This document shows, one piece after another, positions 45,603 through 54,611 of a stretch of 64,000 nt of DNA. A program made the position numbers and the translations under genes. Where the stretch lies: the NCBI RefSeq assembly GCF_028290495.1, contig NZ_JAQGJT010000138.1:62001-126000 (forward strand), given 5' to 3'. Under the pieces are notes generated by a model. That model made no database searches, had not been told where the DNA came from, and saw only the letters and a list, made by a program, of their open reading frames with translations. The number at the start of each line of letters is the position of its first letter. Position 1 is the stretch's first letter. Origin of the DNA: Tardiphaga sp. Lineage in GTDB: Bacteria; Pseudomonadota; Alphaproteobacteria; Rhizobiales; Xanthobacteraceae.

Positions 45603-46295
45603 CTAGGCCGGCACGCCGGCCTTCGCGTCCTGCCACGCCGCCACGAGATCGGCGGAATCCGCGACCACGCCGATATGTAGCGATACCATCTTGAGCGCCG
45701 CTTCTTCCATCTCCGGATCGGTGCCGCGGACCAGATCGCGCAGCACCACGACGCGATAACTGAGATTGCTGGCGTCGAACGCCGCATTGAGAATGCAGCA
45801 GTCGGTCATGCCGCCGTCGAGCACGACGGTTCGCACGCCCATCTGCCGCAACAGGAAGTCCAGATCGGTGGCGAAGAACGGCGACAGCCGCTTCTTGCCG
45901 ACGACCACGAGATCGGAAGCATCGACCTCGGTGACGAATTCGGTCCAGCGCGATCCCTCGATGGCGTGCTGGTCGGAATTGGGAATGGCGCCGACGTGCA
46001 GCGGAAAGGTCAGCCGCCAGGCCGACGGCACGCCGTTCACATCGTCGACGCCGTTTTTGCGCAGCACCGATTTGACGTGAATGACAGGCACGCTGGCCTG
46101 CCGCGCGCGCCGGTGAAAGGCATCGATCGGCGCCACGATATCGCGTGCGCGCGGCGCGGGGCACGGACAGTCCGGGCTGTCTTCCAGATGACCGCGATGC
46201 ATGTCGACGGAAACGATCGCGGTGTGAGCCGCATCCGTGAAGGCTTCGAAACCGGCGGGAAGCTCGCGCGGTTCTCCGTAGACATATGCCTTCAT
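45603..46295 (-). CDS. Isochorismatase-like cysteine hydrolase
   Basis: 230 residues from ATG 46295 (MKAYVYGEPREL). The catalytic triad of the family is visible: Asp31 (SVDMHRGH), Lys in VVVGKKRLSPF and Cys in GGMTDCCILNAAFDA. Such enzymes hydrolyse amides or vinyl ethers (N-carbamoyl compounds, nicotinamide, isochorismate). It is convergent with the alpha/beta hydrolase gene and may serve the same pathway. Confidence 0.88.
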   Translation of the reverse strand: MKAYVYGEPRELPAGFEAFTDAAHTAIVSVDMHRGHLEDSPDCPCPAPRARDIVAPIDAFHRRARQASVPVIHVKSVLRKNGVDDVNGVPSAWRLTFPLHVGAIPNSDQHAIEGSRWTEFVTEVDASDLVVVGKKRLSPFFATDLDFLLRQMGVRTVVLDGGMTDCCILNAAFDASNLSYRVVVLRDLVRGTDPEMEEAALKMVSLHIGVVADSADLVAAWQDAKAGVPA

Positions 46296-46423
46296 CCATC
46301 CGGCCCTTGTGCAACGATGCGACGACGACGGAGCGCGCGAGTACGACGCATCCCCGATGCCGCCATCTTCGCACTTTTGAAGGAACCGGCAATGTCGATG
46401 AAGCGGATCGGTGACATCGGGGG

Positions 46424-47812
46424 TCACACCCCCGGCAGCACCAGTTCCGCGCGCAGGCCGCCGATCGGCGCGGTGCCGAGCGTCAGGCTGCCGCCGTACA
46501 GAGCGGCGAGATCGACCACGATCGACAGGCCGAGCCCCGAACCCGGCTTGGTCTCGTCGAGCCGCTGGCCGCGGCGGGAGACTTGTGCGCGCTCGTCGGC
46601 GGACAGGCCGCGACCGTCATCGTCAACGATGATGCGCAGTTTTGGCGCGGGATCGTTCAATCCCTGCCGCTCCACCAGCACTTCGATGAAGACACGGGAG
46701 TCCGCCCATTTGCAGGCGTTGTCGACGAGGTTGCCGGCCATCTCCTCGAGGTCCTGCTTCTCGCCGCGGAATTTGGCCGCAGCGTCCGCCTCGACATCGA
46801 TCGCGATGCCGCGGTCGCGGTGGATTTTCTCCATGGTCCGTCGCAGCGCCTCGATCGCCGGAGCCACTTCGGTGATGGTGCCGACAATGGTCAGGCGCGC
46901 GGCGATGCGGGCGCGCTCGAGGTGATGCGCCACCTGGTCGCGCATGACGTCAGCCTGCTCCAGCACCTTGGCCGCGAACGGATCGCCGCTGCGGCCATTG
47001 TGTTGAAAGGCGGCGGCCTCGTTGACGATCACCGACAGCGGCGTCTTGATGGCGTGGGCGAGATTGCCGACATGGGTGCGGGCGCGCTCGACGATGGCGC
47101 GGTTGGCGTCGATCAGCGCGTTGGTCTCGCGCGCCAATGGTGCGATCTCGACCGGGAATTCGCCCTCCAGCCGTTCGGCGCGGCCGGAGCGGATGTCGGC
47201 GATGGCGTCGGAAATGCGCTTCAGCGGCGCCAGACCAAAGCGGACCTGAAAGATCGTGGTCAGCACCAGGACGATCGACAGCGCTGCAAAGGTGCCGCCG
47301 AGATACCAGTCGAAGGTCCGCGTCTCCTCGAATATCTCGGTGGCGTCGCCGGCGACGCTGACGCGGAACTTGCCGTCGACGCCGAGATCGACCGGCCGCT
47401 CCACCATGCGCAGCCGCTGGTCTTCCGGCCCGTCGACATAGCCCTGTCGAATTCCGGACGGCGTCAGTTCGATGCCCTTGTCTTCCAGTTTCGGCAGCTT
47501 CTTGTCCCACAGCGAGCGCGACGCCCGCACCTCGTTCTTGTCGGCCTCCACCGGCGCGATTTCCCAGTACCAGCCGGACAACGGCAGTTCGAACAAAGGC
47601 TCGCCGAGCGACTGCATCTCGTGGTCGGGCGTGTCGGTGGCGGCGACTTCGGCAACCAGCGTGCGCAGATAGAGATTCAGCCTGCGGTCGAACGCGCGCT
47701 CGGCGGCCGAGCGGTACACCGAGGACAGGATGATGCCGGTGATGAGAAGGATCACCACCACCCAGACGGTCGCCGACAGGAACAGCCGCGTGGCGAGCGA
47801 GGTGGCGCGCAT
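46424..47812 (-). CDS. feuQ: Sensor histidine kinase FeuQ
   Basis: 462 residues: membrane helices at about 12-32 and about 170-190 around a periplasmic domain of 135 residues, a HAMP linker, HisKA with His253 (NLAHAIKTPLSV) and HATPase boxes NLVDNACKWAD, DDDGRGL and GSGLGLSIV. The architecture is PhoQ/FeuQ-like. FeuP lies just upstream on the same strand, separated by a palindromic repeat. In rhizobia FeuPQ has been linked to iron uptake and to cyclic glucan export; which applies here is not shown. Confidence 0.9.
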   Translation of the reverse strand: MRATSLATRLFLSATVWVVVILLITGIILSSVYRSAAERAFDRRLNLYLRTLVAEVAATDTPDHEMQSLGEPLFELPLSGWYWEIAPVEADKNEVRASRSLWDKKLPKLEDKGIELTPSGIRQGYVDGPEDQRLRMVERPVDLGVDGKFRVSVAGDATEIFEETRTFDWYLGGTFAALSIVLVLTTIFQVRFGLAPLKRISDAIADIRSGRAERLEGEFPVEIAPLARETNALIDANRAIVERARTHVGNLAHAIKTPLSVIVNEAAAFQHNGRSGDPFAAKVLEQADVMRDQVAHHLERARIAARLTIVGTITEVAPAIEALRRTMEKIHRDRGIAIDVEADAAAKFRGEKQDLEEMAGNLVDNACKWADSRVFIEVLVERQGLNDPAPKLRIIVDDDGRGLSADERAQVSRRGQRLDETKPGSGLGLSIVVDLAALYGGSLTLGTAPIGGLRAELVLPGV

Positions 47813-47817
47813 TACAG

Positions 47818-47885
47818 CATGATCCCGAAAAAGCCTGTCCCCGATGCGATCGGGGATGGATACCGGCTTTCGGATAAGACCATGC
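47818..47885. repeat. Palindromic repeat between feuP and feuQ
   Basis: GCATGATCCCGAAAAAGCC at one end and CTTTCGGATAAGACCATGC at the other, with an inner perfect hairpin CCCCGATgcgATCGGGG. Related to the element at 32470-32516. Confidence 0.75.
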
Positions 47886-47893
47886 GCATGAAT

Positions 47894-48565
47894 TTACGCG
47901 GAGGGTGTCGGCGGCGTCAGCAGGTAGCCGAGGCCGCGTACGGTCTGGATGATGTCGACGTCGAGCTTCTTGCGGATGCGGCCGACGAACACCTCGATGG
48001 TGTTGCTGTCGCGGTCGAAATCCTGGTCGTAGAGATGCTCGACCAGTTCGGTGCGCGAGATCACCCGCCCGGTGTGGTGCATCAGATAGGCCAGCAGGCG
48101 GTATTCGTGTGATGTCATCTTGACCGGATTGCCGTTGACGCTGACCCGCCCGGTGCGGGTATCCAGCGACACCGGCCCGCAGGTCAGCTCGGACTGCGCG
48201 TGGCCTGCGGTACGGCGCAGCAGCGCGCGGATCCGCGCCAGCACCTCTTCGAGGTGAAACGGCTTGGCCACATAGTCGTCGGCGCCGGCGTCGAAGCCCT
48301 GCACCTTGTCGCTCCAGCGGTCGCGTGCGGTGAGGATCAGGACCGGCATCGCCCGCTTGTTGCGGCGCCAGGATTCCAGCACGGCGATGCCGTCCATCTT
48401 GGGCAGGCCGATATCCAGCACCACGGCGTCGTAAGGCTCGTTGTCGCCGAGGAACAGCCCCTCCTCGCCGTCGAAGGCTCGGTCGACCACATAGCCGGCA
48501 TCGACCAGCGCGGTGGTAAGCTGGCGGTTCAGGTCGGGATCATCTTCGACGACAAGCAGGCGCAA
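47894..48565 (-). CDS. feuP: OmpR-family response regulator FeuP
   Basis: 223 residues: receiver with phospho-acceptor Asp51 (VVLDIGLPKMDG) and Lys (VAKPFHLEEVLARI), then a winged helix (MTSHEYRLLAYLMHHTG ... NTIEVFVGRIRKKLDVDIIQTVRGLGYLL). Length and features match PhoP/FeuP. First gene of the feuPQ unit. Confidence 0.9.
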   Translation of the reverse strand: MRLLVVEDDPDLNRQLTTALVDAGYVVDRAFDGEEGLFLGDNEPYDAVVLDIGLPKMDGIAVLESWRRNKRAMPVLILTARDRWSDKVQGFDAGADDYVAKPFHLEEVLARIRALLRRTAGHAQSELTCGPVSLDTRTGRVSVNGNPVKMTSHEYRLLAYLMHHTGRVISRTELVEHLYDQDFDRDSNTIEVFVGRIRKKLDVDIIQTVRGLGYLLTPPTPSA

Positions 48566-48650
48566 GGCGGAATCCTCATGAGCGACAACGCTGCCGCCAG
48601 CATGCGCCCTTATGCCGTGAACGGCGAATGAACGGCTATGCCGGGCAATA

Positions 48651-49199
48651 TTACTTTTTCTTCACCACCGCCTTGACCAGTCGCTCGATCATGCCGGGCG
48701 CGTCCTGCCCGGTGACGGCGCTGACCTTTTCGCGGGTGCGGCCGCTGATATAGACGCCTAGCACGCCGAACCGGAAGCCCCAATAGGTCACCAGCAGCGC
48801 GGTGGCGTTGACCAGCGCGTTGATGGTCTGGATATCGCCGGTCCAGAACTCGTGCATCATGACCGCCCACAGCACCGCGCATTCGATCGTCAGCTCGCCA
48901 ACCAGCGCGATCCGCATCTGGCGCTCAAGGCCACCCGGCCCGCGGCCCATCGCCTGCGCCCGCACCCATTCAGCGCCGGCGCGCGTCTTGCCCGCGCCGC
49001 GACCGCCGATCATCAGCCAGGTCAGCCACGGCGCGCCGTTCGGCGCCGCGGCGGGCGGCAGCTGATGAGCGTGGGCATAAAGCTCCCAATGCGCAGTGAG
49101 GTCATTCATCTCCCCCAGGCTCATCCGCTGCAGCAGGAAGATCTGTTGTTCTTCCAGGTAGGCCCGCCAATCGTTTAAAAAGGACCTTGCGGAATTCAT
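48651..49199 (-). CDS. Terminase large subunit N-terminus fused to holin-like C-terminus
   Basis: 182 residues from ATG 49199 (ATG 49124 or 49109 also possible, reducing overlap with the preceding gene). The first half, up to about QMRIALVGE, is a phage/gene-transfer-agent terminase large subunit N-terminus: HAHQLPPAAAPNGAPWLTW, then the Walker A motif GGRGAGKTRAGAEWVRA. The second half (FWTGDIQTINALVNATALL, then TYWGFRFGVLGVYISGRTREKV) resembles the C-terminal part of a 3-TM GTA-type holin. A full terminase is over 400 residues. The fusion is in frame and looks like the scar of a deletion that removed most of a GTA/prophage cluster. A functional product is doubtful. Confidence 0.65.
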   Translation of the reverse strand: MNSARSFLNDWRAYLEEQQIFLLQRMSLGEMNDLTAHWELYAHAHQLPPAAAPNGAPWLTWLMIGGRGAGKTRAGAEWVRAQAMGRGPGGLERQMRIALVGELTIECAVLWAVMMHEFWTGDIQTINALVNATALLVTYWGFRFGVLGVYISGRTREKVSAVTGQDAPGMIERLVKAVVKKK

Positions 49200-49590
49200 C
49201 AAGATCTCGGGCAGCGCTGGGCTCATCATCGGCCTTCTGCGTTTCATCTGCGGCGCGCAGCCGTCGCACCTCGCTCAGCGTGCGCGCCAGCGACGCCAGC
49301 GTGCGGGCGCGGCGCTCGGCTTCGGTCGGCCGCGTCTTGCCCTGCAAACCTGCAACGATGCCCTCGATCTCCGCCAACTCGCGCTCGACCGCCCGCGCTA
49401 CGCGTTCGACCAGCGCAACGCTGCCTTCCGCAAGCGGCGGATCGATCGAGGGCTTCGGCTTGCGGGAAGCGGTATTCCGCGACGGAGGTTTCTTCGAAGA
49501 TTTCTTGGCAGATTTTTTAGCAACCATCTTTTTGCCGGATGCTTTTCGTGCCGCCGTCTTTTTCACTGCAGCAGTCCGGGAAACAGCCAT
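49102..49590 (-). CDS. Small-terminase-like protein with histone-like basic N-terminus
   Basis: 162 residues. The first 45 are Lys/Ala/Ser-rich (MAVSRTAAVKKTAARKASGKK...), like H1-type DNA-binding tails; the rest is a helical domain (VALVERVARAVERELAEIEGIVAG, then RARTLASLARTLSEVRRLRAADE) as in the short gene preceding the terminase large subunit in alphaproteobacterial GTA clusters. It overlaps the terminase-holin fusion gene by up to 98 bases, as GTA genes 1 and 2 can. Confidence 0.65.
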   Translation of the reverse strand: MAVSRTAAVKKTAARKASGKKMVAKKSAKKSSKKPPSRNTASRKPKPSIDPPLAEGSVALVERVARAVERELAEIEGIVAGLQGKTRPTEAERRARTLASLARTLSEVRRLRAADETQKADDEPSAARDLDEFRKVLFKRLAGLPGRTTDLPAAADEPGGDE

Positions 49591-49712
49591 CGTCCCCCCC
49601 CCAACAGAAAAACCCGCGCCGGGCGCTGCCGGGCGGGCTGTTGAATGCTCAAGCTCGCGAATGTGATCGCTACCGTGTCACTGCAGATCGACGGTCGATC
49701 CGATGTCGGGTG

Positions 49713-49865
49713 TCAGGTTCGGAAAAACACGAACCAGACCACCGCCAACAACAACACGGCCAGTCCGGTGCTCATGGTCAGCAACGCAAGAACGGAGGGG
49801 CCGGGTTCTGCCTGTCGCGCCTCGGTCGCGGATTCGACGATCCGACCGTTTTGCTTCGTTGCCAT
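49713..49865 (-). CDS. Small single-span membrane protein, 50 residues
   Basis: From ATG 49865, which has AGGA seven bases upstream. A polar N-terminus (MATKQNGRIVESATEARQ) is followed by one membrane helix (about 25-47, VLALLTMSTGLAVLLLAVVWFVFF) and a final Arg-Thr. No family was recognised. Confidence 0.6.
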   Translation of the reverse strand: MATKQNGRIVESATEARQAEPGPSVLALLTMSTGLAVLLLAVVWFVFFRT

Positions 49866-50110
49866 GGGATGTCCTCGCTCGCTGTGCCGATCCGGCATTC
49901 AGCGTAGCAACGCATGATGGTGGCCGATGTTCCGGCGAATCCGAGGACGCCGACAGTGCTGCAGCAACCTCGAAACCCAGTTGTGGAGCATGTCGCAAAG
50001 CTACCTTCGCAGCGTCACGCTGTCAAGGCTAAAAATCCTAGTTTTTTATTCCTCGCGGGAAAATCCGCTATCCCGCTGAAACAGCATGGGATTTTAAGCT
50101 TAAGTCGATC

Positions 50111-50404
50111 CTATCGCGCGGCGCCGGGCCATCGCGAGCCGGACGTCGGCGGCAGCTCGCCGCGATAATCGATATTGGCGACGCAATTTCCGCGCAGATT
50201 TGCGGCAGCCTGCAGGCAGTCCTGATAGTCGGAGAAGCGGCAGATTTGCGGCAGGGACGTGCCGCGCGGGCCGCCGATCAGCACGCAAAACGGCGGAGCA
50301 CCGGATACAGGTCGCGCGACACTGCGTGCTTCGGCCACGCCGGATGGGATCGCGGCGGAGAACATCAGAGCTGCGGCCACTGCCAATCGTCGAACAAGGC
50401 TCAT
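50111..50404 (-). CDS. Exported DUF3551 protein
   Basis: 97 residues with a signal peptide ending near GVAEARS (about 26). The mature part has the DUF3551 pattern: FCVLIGG, then QICRFSDYQDCLQAAANLRGNCVANIDY with four Cys that probably form two disulphides. The family is almost restricted to Bradyrhizobium relatives. A second member follows at 50473-50772, so this is a tandem pair. Confidence 0.82.
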   Translation of the reverse strand: MSLVRRLAVAAALMFSAAIPSGVAEARSVARPVSGAPPFCVLIGGPRGTSLPQICRFSDYQDCLQAAANLRGNCVANIDYRGELPPTSGSRWPGAAR

Positions 50405-50472
50405 GATTCTCTTCCTGAATGAATGCCGTTGATTCGCTGCCGGTCCGGCAACCGCACAACAGTTAGCATAGG

Positions 50473-50772
50473 CTAACGCCGCTTGCGCGATCGCGGCGAA
50501 GCCGGCGCCGTGGAGACTTCACCGTGGTAATCGATGTTGGCCACGCAATTGCCGCCGGAGGACGCTGCCTGCTGACACTGCTGGTAATCGAAGAACTCGC
50601 AGCGACTGGTGCGGTAGCCGCCGCCCTCGCCGCCGCCACCGAACGCGATGCAGTACGGCGCCACCGCGCCGGCCGCCGCGGCGGGAGATGGTGTCGTCAT
50701 CGCCCCTGCGAAAAACAGTGCGCCCAGCGCGAAAGCCGCACTGACGGAAAATACATGTCGGGGAAAAATCAT
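50473..50772 (-). CDS. Exported DUF3551 protein (second copy)
   Basis: 99 residues from ATG 50772 (MIFPRHVFSV). Signal peptide to about 34 (SPAAAAGAV). Mature part YCIAFGGGGEGGGYRTSRCEFFDYQQCQQ and GNCVANIDYHGEV, paralogous to the neighbour; the GNCVANIDY segment is identical in both. The C-terminus is Arg-rich. Confidence 0.8.
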   Translation of the reverse strand: MIFPRHVFSVSAAFALGALFFAGAMTTPSPAAAAGAVAPYCIAFGGGGEGGGYRTSRCEFFDYQQCQQAASSGGNCVANIDYHGEVSTAPASPRSRKRR

Positions 50773-50880
50773 TGGATCTACCTGCAAAAGCGCCGATATG
50801 CGGCGCGATTTACAGATATGTCCGGAGCTGCTCGCCACCAGACGCGATCACGCGAATGCGACTGCGGACGCCCGCCCGGC

Positions 50881-51045
50881 TTACTTCAGCGAAGTATTGA
50901 TGGCCGCGAAGCGGCCATTCAGCGTCGTGCCGATGCCCTGCACCATGACGATGATGACCAGGCTGATACCGGCGGCGATCAGCGCGTATTCGATGGCGGT
51001 CGCGCCGGATTCATCGTCGAGAAATCGTGCTATCAAACGCGGCAC
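50881..51045 (-). CDS. Flp-type IVb pilin, GTG start
   Basis: 54 residues. GTG 51045 is preceded by AGGAGG at five bases, which decides the start over ATG 51114. The sequence MPRLIARFLDDESGATAIEYALIAAGISLVIIVMVQGIG has the Flp prepilin site (G-A-T-A-I-E-Y, cleavage after the Gly) and the hydrophobic helix. No Tad machinery is adjacent, so it probably uses one encoded elsewhere. Confidence 0.88.
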   Translation of the reverse strand: MPRLIARFLDDESGATAIEYALIAAGISLVIIVMVQGIGTTLNGRFAAINTSLK

Positions 51046-51169
51046 CGCAGCCTCCTGTATCGGGCACGGGTTCTCCCGTACCACCCACATGTTACCGCCG
51101 ATTGGTTTCCACAACGTTCACCCATTCACGGAAAAATGCAGGTTAACGAGACGTTAACCGCGCCGCGCG

Positions 51170-51391
51170 CTACGGCTTGAAGAAGGCCGGGTCGTTCAGC
51201 GCCTTGATCAGCGTGTCGACCATGTCGGCGGCGGCGTCGTCGCCGCGCTCTTCCAGCAATTCCCACATCTTGCGCAGATTGGCCCGCATCGGCGCCTTCA
51301 GCGAGGCGTCGCGCTCGATCAGTGTGCGCGCGATGCAGAACGCGATCGCCTCGCTGCCCATCTTGGTCTGTTCGACGGTCGCTTTGCTCAT
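51170..51391 (-). CDS. Conserved hypothetical protein, 73 residues
   Basis: MSKATVEQTKMGSEAIAFCIARTLIERD... ending LNDPAFFKP. Soluble, helical, no signal. No family was recognised; clean frame and composition suggest it is real. Confidence 0.6.
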   Translation of the reverse strand: MSKATVEQTKMGSEAIAFCIARTLIERDASLKAPMRANLRKMWELLEERGDDAAADMVDTLIKALNDPAFFKP

Positions 51392-51473
51392 GGCCCATTC
51401 CTCTGCCGTGCAGTTGCTGCGCGGCTGTTAGGCCGTGAGCGTATCCCCTGTCAATTCCGCACCCGCCTGGACC

Positions 51474-54400
51474 TCACCAGCCGTAGCGCACGACAGCCTT
51501 GCCGGCATAACTGCGCGTCACGTCGGAGAATTCGCCCTCGAACGTTGCTGCCAGCGTGATACCGTTGCGGAAACCGATCTCCGCCGACGCCGTCGTCAGC
51601 GCGGCATCCTTTGCCGGTGACGCGCCGTTCACCAGGAACGAAGCGCCGGGCAGCGACTGGAACGTGGCCGATGCCGAACGTTCGGTGTTGTAGTCATGCG
51701 CCCATGCCGCGCGGCCGCGCAATGTAAGTGCCCCATCCATCACCGCGAACGACTTGTCGCTGCGCAGGCCGAGTTCACTGCGCGGCGCGGTGATGCCCTT
51801 GCCGGCATAGGCCAGCGCAAACGTCGTCGGCCCCGACAGCGTGGTCTCCGCATAGGCCGGCAGGTCGAGATAGCTTACCTGCGCCGCTGCATAGGGGGTG
51901 ATGCCGACGCCGCCAAGCCACGGCATCGCGAAGCGATTGCCGGCCTCTAGCCGCGCCGACCAGGTATTGGTGTTAAAGTTGGCGCGCAACTGGTCGAGGC
52001 CGCCCACCGCCACCGTGCGGTCGGTCGTGACGTCCTGCCAGCCATAGGCCGCCGCTGCCGTCACATAGGCCGTGCCGACGCTGTGGCGGACGAAGCCGCC
52101 GATCTGGAACAGATCGGAGCGGCCCGAACCGCCACCTGCGACGCTGAAGCTGGTGGCGCCGCCGGCCAAAGCGAAGCCAGCCACGGTCTGCAGCGACAAA
52201 TGATAGTCCGCGCCGACCGCGACGCCGCCGATCCGGCTGGTCGATGTGTTCGAGCCAGTCGATACGCTGCCGTCGGTGGTCTGGGTGCCGCCGAAGCCGG
52301 TCGCCCACACATTCCAGAACGGCCGAAACGCCGGCACGGTCGGCACCGCCTTGGTGATCATGGCAAACGCATCGCGGGCGGCGCCGCTGCGATTCTCACG
52401 CGCCGCGTAAGAGCTCGTTGCATCGCCCTCCTCCGTATAAGGAATCGCCGACGACGCCGCGCCGCCGCGACCGGCAAGGGTCGGATCGGACATCGCGCCG
52501 ACGAACTGCGTCGCGGCGTTGAGGCTGGCCTGCTGGGTCGCGGTCGGCGTCTCGCCGGAGATCTGCGTCAGCGCTCCCGTGAGTTGGCTGCCGCTCAAGG
52601 CAGACACCGCGTCGAAGCGCGCCGGCAGCGCGCCGCCATTGTAAAAGTAGCTGTCATGCGCGGTCACCAGCGCCGCATGGTTGCGCGACAGCGCCAGGTC
52701 GCTGGCAAAACCGCCGACGGCGGTCAGCGTCACGTCAGTGAGGCTGTAGCTGAGGCTGGCGGTGTATCCGCGCGGCGCGCTGACCCCGGCGAACGTGCCG
52801 TTCAGCGCGTCCGCATGCAGGATGCTCTTGATCACCGTCCAGTTTTGCCATCCCGAGGACGCCGGGAATGTCACCGTGCCGCCGAGAAACGCGGTGCCCG
52901 ATACGTTGGCCGACGTCATGCCTGACATGTTGACATGCACAAGGTAGGTGGAACCGGACTGGAAGCCGAGATTGCCGGCGACCGTCATCGAGGTCCCCGG
53001 CGTCGAGCCCGGCGCGAAGATGCCGCCATTTTCGACCTGCGTCTTGCCCACCGTGCCGGTGCCCCGCAGCTCGCCGCCGCTGAACACCGAGATCTGGCTC
53101 GACGAGGCGATAGAACCATCGACTTGCAGCACGCCGCTTTTGACCTGCGTCAGGTTGCTGTAGCTGCTGGTGCCCGAGAGGATCAGCATCCCCGGGCCGG
53201 TCTTCACGATGCCACCGGGCGAAATACCATCGGTGATCGCGCTGGAGATGCGGGCATCCTGCGAAGTTGAGATGGCTGCAATGCCGGCGACGCGGATTGC
53301 ATTGCCTAGGCTCATTCCGGGCGCCGTCAAGCTCAAGGTGCTGGTGTCCTGGAGCGTCAGGACGCCGCTGCCGATGGACTGGAAGGTGTTGATCGCCAGC
53401 GTACTGCCTGACGTGACGGTGGTCCCGCCGCTGTACGTATTGACACCCTGGAGTTCGACCGCGCTGCCGCCCGTAGTGGTGATCGCCACCGCGCCGCCGC
53501 CGGTGATCGCATTGCCATAGGTCCAGCTCTCGCTGGTCTGCGCCAGCGTCATCAGCCCGGAGGCGATGACGAGATTGCCGGTCAGCGTGGCGCCACCCGA
53601 CATGGTCAGCACGTTGCTGCCGCCATTGAAGACGATGGCGTTGCCAAGGCCGCCGCCTGAGGCGGCGCGTCCAGCACTGATACTGCCGTTGTTGATGATG
53701 GTGAGATCGGCGCCGGTCACGCCGGCGCCGCCGCGGCCAGCGCTGCCCGCTTGGCCTGTGACCGCGTCACCCAATCCGCCGTATCCGCCAATTCCGCCGG
53801 TGCCGCCCTGGACGGTGCCGCTATTGAGCAGCGTCGCGCCGCTGCTGCTGAAAGCGATCCCGGCGCCGCCGTCACCGCCATTGCCGCCTCCGCTGCCGGA
53901 ATTGGATCCCTTGTTGCCCGCATAGCCGGCATTGCCTCCGGTACCGGCGGTACCGCCGGTGAGGACTGAAGTCCGGCTGACGGTAACCACGCTGGCGCCG
54001 GTCACCGATACGGCATTGCCGCCAGCCCCGCCGCCACCGCCACCGCCACCGTTGCCACCAACGTTGGCGGAGGAAACGCCATCGCCACCATTGCCGCCGT
54101 GGTCTCCGCCGCCTCCCGAAATGATCGAATTGATCGTCAGCGGGCCGGCGATGGTCTGTCCGTTGGTCCCGCCATTGCCGCCGCCCCCGCCCCCACCGCC
54201 GCATCCGCCGTCATAGCCGCTTGACCCGGCGGCGCCGGAAGCGCCACCCGCGCCGCCGCCGTTGCCGGCGGCACTTCCGGCGCCGCCGCTCCCGCCACCG
54301 GCACCGCCGCCGCCGCCTCCGCCGCCAGCGCTGCAATCGATCGCAACCGCGCCGGCGGTGCCGGCCGCACTATCGCCGCCGCCGGCACCGCCGGCGGTCG

Positions 54401-54611
54401 GATTTGCCAACGGAGCCGTATACGCCGACTGGCCAGCGCCGCCGGTTCCGCCATCGGCCAGTACCGACGTGGTGTTGAGCAGCAGCGCGGCAAACGCGAC
54501 AGACGACAGCTTCCGCTTGAGGTGATGAAGAATGCCGCGGGACGATGCCTGCAAGGCAACGAGGCCGGGGCGCGTCGTGTCACCGCGCGCCCGGATCTGC
54601 AAATTTTTCAC
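51474..54611 (-). CDS. Glycine-rich autotransporter (type Va)
   Basis: About 1045 residues. The proposed start is GTG 54611 (GGGGA at eight bases); ATG 54650 is an alternative. The long basic signal (VKNLQIRARGDTT to TSVLADGG, about 55 residues) is usual for autotransporters. A 200-residue passenger stretch is built of GGxGG/GGAGG repeats; PATR-type beta-helix units follow (YSGGTTVTSGSTLAIN, KTGPGMLILSGTSSYSN, FAPGSTPGTSMTVAGNL). The last 290 residues form the translocator barrel (FWNVWATGFGGTQ onward) ending in VRYGW with terminal aromatic. The reading frame continues upstream into the exporter gene but that part is antisense/out-of-frame DNA. Confidence 0.88.
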   Translation of the reverse strand: MKNLQIRARGDTTRPGLVALQASSRGILHHLKRKLSSVAFAALLLNTTSVLADGGTGGAGQSAYTAPLANPTAGGAGGGDSAAGTAGAVAIDCSAGGGGGGGGAGGGSGGAGSAAGNGGGAGGASGAAGSSGYDGGCGGGGGGGGNGGTNGQTIAGPLTINSIISGGGGDHGGNGGDGVSSANVGGNGGGGGGGGAGGNAVSVTGASVVTVSRTSVLTGGTAGTGGNAGYAGNKGSNSGSGGGNGGDGGAGIAFSSSGATLLNSGTVQGGTGGIGGYGGLGDAVTGQAGSAGRGGAGVTGADLTIINNGSISAGRAASGGGLGNAIVFNGGSNVLTMSGGATLTGNLVIASGLMTLAQTSESWTYGNAITGGGAVAITTTGGSAVELQGVNTYSGGTTVTSGSTLAINTFQSIGSGVLTLQDTSTLSLTAPGMSLGNAIRVAGIAAISTSQDARISSAITDGISPGGIVKTGPGMLILSGTSSYSNLTQVKSGVLQVDGSIASSSQISVFSGGELRGTGTVGKTQVENGGIFAPGSTPGTSMTVAGNLGFQSGSTYLVHVNMSGMTSANVSGTAFLGGTVTFPASSGWQNWTVIKSILHADALNGTFAGVSAPRGYTASLSYSLTDVTLTAVGGFASDLALSRNHAALVTAHDSYFYNGGALPARFDAVSALSGSQLTGALTQISGETPTATQQASLNAATQFVGAMSDPTLAGRGGAASSAIPYTEEGDATSSYAARENRSGAARDAFAMITKAVPTVPAFRPFWNVWATGFGGTQTTDGSVSTGSNTSTSRIGGVAVGADYHLSLQTVAGFALAGGATSFSVAGGGSGRSDLFQIGGFVRHSVGTAYVTAAAAYGWQDVTTDRTVAVGGLDQLRANFNTNTWSARLEAGNRFAMPWLGGVGITPYAAAQVSYLDLPAYAETTLSGPTTFALAYAGKGITAPRSELGLRSDKSFAVMDGALTLRGRAAWAHDYNTERSASATFQSLPGASFLVNGASPAKDAALTTASAEIGFRNGITLAATFEGEFSDVTRSYAGKAVVRYGW

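Noticed and set aside
53500-54500. Short tandem GGN-type repeats, considered as a CRISPR array or satellite
   Set aside because: They are in frame and encode the Gly-rich passenger; no constant repeat with unique spacers exists.
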